A stretch of DNA of 64,000 nt, taken from positions 18,629,188-18,693,187 of the forward strand of contig JACGWO010000012.1 of NCBI GenBank assembly GCA_034509735.1, given 5' to 3'. How positions within the stretch are numbered: position 1 is the stretch's first letter; the number at the start of each line of letters is the position of its first letter. Below, piece by piece: positions 60,056 through 64,000 of the stretch. Under the pieces are notes generated by a model. That model saw only the letters and a program-made list of their open reading frames with translations. It did no database searches and had not been told where the DNA came from. The stretch comes from Sesamum alatum. Its lineage: Eukaryota; Streptophyta; Magnoliopsida; Lamiales; Pedaliaceae. A program made the translations under genes and the position numbers.

Positions 60056-61209
60056 TTGAAATTATCTAAAAGTCCACTTGCTACCATACTTGAAACGAAT
60101 AAACTTATTGGAACCAACTATGTTGACTGGCTTAGGAATCTCAAAATTGTTTTGGATTCCGAGAAACGCTCTTATGTGTTGGAATCTCATCCTCCAACTG
60201 AGCTTCCCGAAGGTTTGACTGACGAAGAACGTGTGACATTCCAACGTTGGATCGATGATGACCTTCAGGTTCATTGCATTATGCTGGCATCTATGTACAA
60301 TGAACTGCAAAACCAACACGAACACCTTAAGCATGCATCTGAGATCTTTCTACGCTTAAGAGTTGTTTGCGGTACAAGATCGGCATATAAGATATGCAGC
60401 ATAAAAGGTGTTCTATCAAGCAAAGATGACTAAGGGGGCGTTTGTTCATGACCACGACGTCAAGATGCTTTCTCTCATTGAGAAGTTAGAATCTTTGAAT
60501 GCAGGCATGAAAAATGACTCCTACATAGATGTGATCTTACAGTCATTACTGCGGTCTTTTGATCAATTTTGTTAATTAGAACATGAACAATCTCGAGAAG
60601 ACTGTTCCTAAATTGATCAATATGCTTATACAATACGAGGTTACTATAAAGAAGCCTGCACCAGTAATGCTAGCAACCCCATTCATATCTTCCTCCATGA
60701 CCAAAAGGGTCAAGAGATGGAGGAGAAATGGAAAAGGGGGGAAGAAAAGCAATAAGGACGGCCGAGGGAAGGGCAAAGGGAAGAAGATAATCAAGGCCAA
60801 TCCAACAAATGATGAGTGTCATCACTGCCACGAAAAATGCCATTGGAAAAGGAATTGCAAGAATTTTCTTGCAACAGTCCAAGGTATTTTCGTTGTTGAA
60901 ATTAACATGGTTGCTAATAATGCTTCTTGGGTATTAGATACTGGCTATGGAGCTCATATTTGCAATAATTTGCAGGCAATGAGAAGAAGCAAAAAGTTAG
61001 GTGAAGGGGATGTGATCTTTAGGCTTGGAGACGGCGAGCAGGTTGCCGCTGAAGCCGTTGGAAGTGTTCACTTAGCTATTAGCAAGGATGTTAGGATAGT
61101 ACTTAATAGTTGTTATTATGTACCAAGTATGATAAGAAACATTGTATCTATACCTACTCTTGATGAGAGGGATATGAATTTTGTGTATCAAAATAATGTT
61201 TCTACTTAA
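60056..61209 (+). pseudogene. Copia-3 gag and protease, broken
   Basis: Gag begins near 60056 (KLSKSPLATILETNKLIGTNY). The expected ATG reads GATTG, apparently through one extra T. The first part ends at 60433. A frame change and a stop around 60575 follow. It resumes 60583-61209 with a Lys/Gly-rich stretch, the CCHC knuckle CHHCHEKCHWKRNC and the protease WVLDTGYGAHI with DTG intact. Confidence 0.85.
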
Positions 61210-61319
61210 TGAGGAATGGTTCTTCTATTTTACTTGGTATTTTAATAAATGGTTTATATACTATCCAAAAACATAATATGATTATGAACGTTCAACATAA
61301 ATGAAAATTGGATGATCAA

Positions 61320-62427
61320 GAAAATGCACAAACATGCACGCTAGGTTGGCTCACATTTCCAAGGATAGGATGAAGAGGTTGATTGACTCTAAGAATCTAG
61401 AGATAGAAAACTTAGATACTCTTTCAACTTGTGAATCTTGTCTCAAGGGAAAAATGACCAAAACACCATTTGTTGTACAAAGTAGTCGTGCCATTGCACT
61501 GTAGGATTTAACCACACAAATGTTTGTGGACCTCTAAGTACTCCAGCTAGAGGAGGATTTTCTTACTTCATAACCTTTATCGATGATCACTCACGGTTCG
61601 ATTATGTGTACTTAATGAAGTACAAGTATGAAGCATTTGAAATGTTCAAAGAGTTCAAACTTGAAGTAGAAAATCAAATTGGACGAAAAATAAAGATAAT
61701 TCGATCTGATCGTGGTGGTGAATACTTAAGTGGTGAATTCTTGAATTACTTAGAAAGGAATGGGTTCTCTCTCAATGGCTCCTCCTGCAATGCCACAACT
61801 TAATGTGTGGCCGAAGGAGGAACCGAAAATTGTTGGACATGGTTCGTTTCATGATGAGTTTTACTGCATTACCTCTTTCTTTTTAGGGCTAAGCGTTAGA
61901 AATGGTGGCTAAGTTATTGAACATGGTGCCATCTGAGGCTATACCTAAAACCCCATTTGAAATATGCCATGGAAAACCACCCTCTTATAAGTATTCGAGT
62001 ATATGGGAGATGTCCCCCATATATCAAAAGACTAGTGGGAGATAAGTTGGATATGAGATCCATCTTATGTAGATTTTTTGGATATCCAAAAGAAATTGTA
62101 GGATATTACTTCTATGATCCCTCAGAACAAACCGTGTTTGTTTCGATAAATGCAGTGTTCTTGGAAAAGGATTTTCCTTCATATACTCAAAACAAAGAAG
62201 TGCAACTCGAAGTGTCGAGTGATGCATCACCTATGGCGGAAATGACGCCCATATTGCCTCACAATGAACCTTTTGATTTTACACATCCTCTTAGAAAGTC
62301 GTCTAGAGTCTCTAAACAGACTGAGAGATATGGTATGCTAGCTTTGACTGGTCAATTAGATAATGATCTAAAGACGTTCGAGAAACGATGTCTGACATCC
62401 ATTCTGGTAGATAGCTTGAGGCCATGA
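61320..62427 (+). pseudogene. Copia-3 integrase, broken
   Basis: Zinc-binding remnant LAHISKDRMKRL...CESCLKGKM near 61345-61455. FIDDHSRFDYVYLMKYKYEA (61580-61640) leads to IRSDRGGEYLSGEF with the second catalytic Asp (61700-61740). The text is frameshifted exactly at the GxxERRN motif (about 61807-61825). The C-terminal part 61957-62427 has IKRLVGDKLDMRSILCRF and EIVGYYFYDPSEQ. Confidence 0.83.
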
Positions 62428-62439
62428 TATCCGAAATGG

Positions 62440-63890
62440 ATTCCATGAATTCCAACAAGGTAAGGACCTTGGTGGACCCACCTAAGGGAGTTAGGCCCGT
62501 TTGCTATAGATGGGTCTACAAATGAAATCTTGGAGTCGATGGAGAGGTATCGACCTTTAAGGCTTGATTGGTAACGAAAGGCTACACTCAAATGCCTAGT
62601 GTGGACTTTGAGGAAACCTATTCGCCAGTCGCTATGGCCAAGTCCACAAGGATCTTACTTGCCATAGCTGCGTATTATGACTATGAGATATGGCAAAATG
62701 GATGTGAAAACTGCATTCCTTAATGGATTCATTGATGAAGAAATCTATATGGATCAGTCACAAGGTTTTACATTCAAAGGAGAAGAGCAAAAAGTTTGCA
62801 AACTCCAGAGGTCCATTTATGGGCTCAAACCGGCATCTCGAAGTTGGAACATTCATTTTGATGAGGTTATAAAATGTTATGACTTTATCAAGAAAGAATA
62901 TGATCCCTGTATATATAAAAAGGTTAGTGAGAGCTCTATTGTGTTCCTTGTGCTTTATGTGGATGACATTTTACTCATTGGGAATGATGTTAAAATATTA
63001 GGTGACACTAAAGCATGGTTATGTACTCAGTTCTCCATGAAGGACTTGGATGAAGCTTCCTATATTCTTGGGATAAAGATCTATAGAGATAGATCTAAAA
63101 GAATGTTAGGAATGAACCAAGTCTCGTACATTGATAAAGTCTTGAAGAGGTTCAAGATGGATGAATAAAAAAGGGTTTTCTTCTCATGAGCCATCGCATT
63201 TAACTTTCCAAGACTTAGTCTCCCAAGACTGATGAGGAAGTTAAGAAAATATCATAAATTCCTTATGCCTCTGTTGTAGACATCATAAATATGTTGTTCA
63301 ATGTATGAGGGCTCATATAGCTTACGCTCTAAGTGTTACGAGTCGTTATCAGGCATGTTCTAGCCATGATCACTAGACTACTGTAAAAAATATCCTTAAG
63401 TACTTGAGAAGAATTAGGGATTTATTTTTTATGTACAGTGATGGAGAATTGATATTGAAGGGTATACTGATGCCAGGTTCCAATTAGATGTAGATGAAAC
63501 TAAGTTAAATGGAGGAGCTGTTAGTTGGAAAAGTTCCAAGCAGGATACGACAGTGGGATTCCACGATGGAAGCCAAATACATTGTAGCTTCTGAAGCTGC
63601 AAAGGAGGCTGTTTGGATGAAAAACTACATCCAAGAGTTGGTTGTGGTGCCTAGCATTACCAAACCTGTAGTTATACTTTGTGATAACAACAAAGCCATT
63701 GTGTAAGCAAAGGAGCCAAGACCTCATCACAAAGCCAAACACATAAGTAGATGCTACCATCTAGACAGAGAGATTGTAGAAAGAGGTCACATTCGAGTGG
63801 ATCGTGTTGCATCAACAGAGAACATAGTAGACCCACTTACAAAACGGATATCACAAATTGCTCATTTTCAACATCTTGAGAAGATGGGAT
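62440..63890 (+). pseudogene. Copia-3 reverse transcriptase and RNase H, broken
   Basis: RT palm at 62677-63168 with KMDVKTAFLNGFIDEE, CKLQRSIYGLKP and an intact YVDD box (62956-62967). The block before it is cut by stops (62524, 62567) and a one-base shift at about 62695. RNase H is spread over several frames: GGAVSWKSSK (63511 on), AKYIVASEAAKEAVWMKNY and LCDNNKAIV (to 63706). The last piece, DPLTKRISQIAHFQHLEKMG, runs to about 63890. Confidence 0.83.
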
Positions 63891-63918
63891 TAAAGAACAT
63901 AGGCAATTGGCTTTAGGT

Positions 63919-63930
63919 CAAGTGGGAGAT
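63919..63930 (+). other. Copia-3 polypurine tract
   Basis: CAAGTGGGAGAT, identical to the Copia-1 tract, directly before the 3' LTR. Confidence 0.8.
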
Positions 63931-64000
63931 TGTTAGAATAGGTGACCATCAAGCCAATTGATTGGCTCTTTGTAAACTATTCTAGACAATCTTTTTCAAT
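63931..64000 (+). repeat. Copia-3 3' LTR, first 70 bp
   Basis: TGTTAGAATAGGTGACCATC; matches the 5' LTR start with about six differences and is cut by the window edge. Confidence 0.88.

Larger units (their letters stand above)
56657..64000 (+). mobile_element. Copia-3: decayed Ty1/copia element, 3' LTR runs off the window
   Basis: 5' LTR 56657-58931, primer site, leader, gag to RNase H relics, polypurine tract 63919-63930, and 70 bp of the 3' LTR. The first 70 bp of the two LTRs differ at about six positions, so the insertion is old. Its proteins resemble Copia-1 but are clearly diverged. It inserted into the gag of a Ty3/gypsy element. Confidence 0.9.

Overview
The window is plant nuclear DNA from a eudicot. 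It is AT-rich, with GT-AG introns, one conserved housekeeping gene and a very high density of plant transposable elements. I see no prokaryotic features. Species cannot be fixed from the sequence alone; a Lamiales genome would fit the style of the repeats, but that is an impression only.

Layout. (1) 828-6968, minus strand: the first 12 coding exons (521 codons) of NUP107, the Y-complex nucleoporin. Every splice junction is GT-AG and the frame is open throughout. The gene continues past the left edge. Its promoter (about 6969-7130) carries a telo-box and an E2F-like site. (2) 7312-11656: a Mutator-like element (MULE1) with a decayed transposase. (3) 12496-22651: a complete but dead Ty1/copia element (Copia-1) with 2.15-2.19 kb LTRs. 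(4) 22652 to about 47240: a second MULE (MULE2, minus strand), related to MULE1 and blown apart by nested insertions. A small non-autonomous hAT (25558-26428, perfect 8-bp target duplication) interrupts its transposase. An autonomous-type hAT (27886-46257, 7/8-bp duplication) separates the transposase from its terminal repeat. (5) Inside that hAT lie a 446-bp solo LTR, a roughly 2-kb copia-type LTR, a SINE-like unit, CACTA-like subterminal repeats, and a complete Ty3/gypsy chromovirus-type element (36452-46039) whose two LTRs are nearly identical. (6) 48511-51994: a truncated copia element whose LTR was hit by a second copy of the small hAT family (48670-49624). (7) 51995-53531: a MITE-like segment, a C-rich minisatellite bracketed by AT microsatellites, and a MULE-end-like repeat. 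(8) 54720-56656: a Ty3/gypsy LTR, primer-binding site and gag fragment, cut off by (9) 56657-64000, another decayed copia element (Copia-3) that leaves the window just inside its 3' LTR.

Apart from NUP107 nothing here looks like a functional host gene. All transposon proteins carry stops, frameshifts or lost catalytic residues. The main value of the window is the readable order of insertions: MULE2 first; then Copia-1, the small hAT and the large hAT into or beside it; then the LTR elements and SINE into the large hAT; the gypsy element last. The two copia elements also share leader-RNA features that look conserved: a paired palindrome at constant spacing, and an A-tract followed by a GC-rich foldable island.
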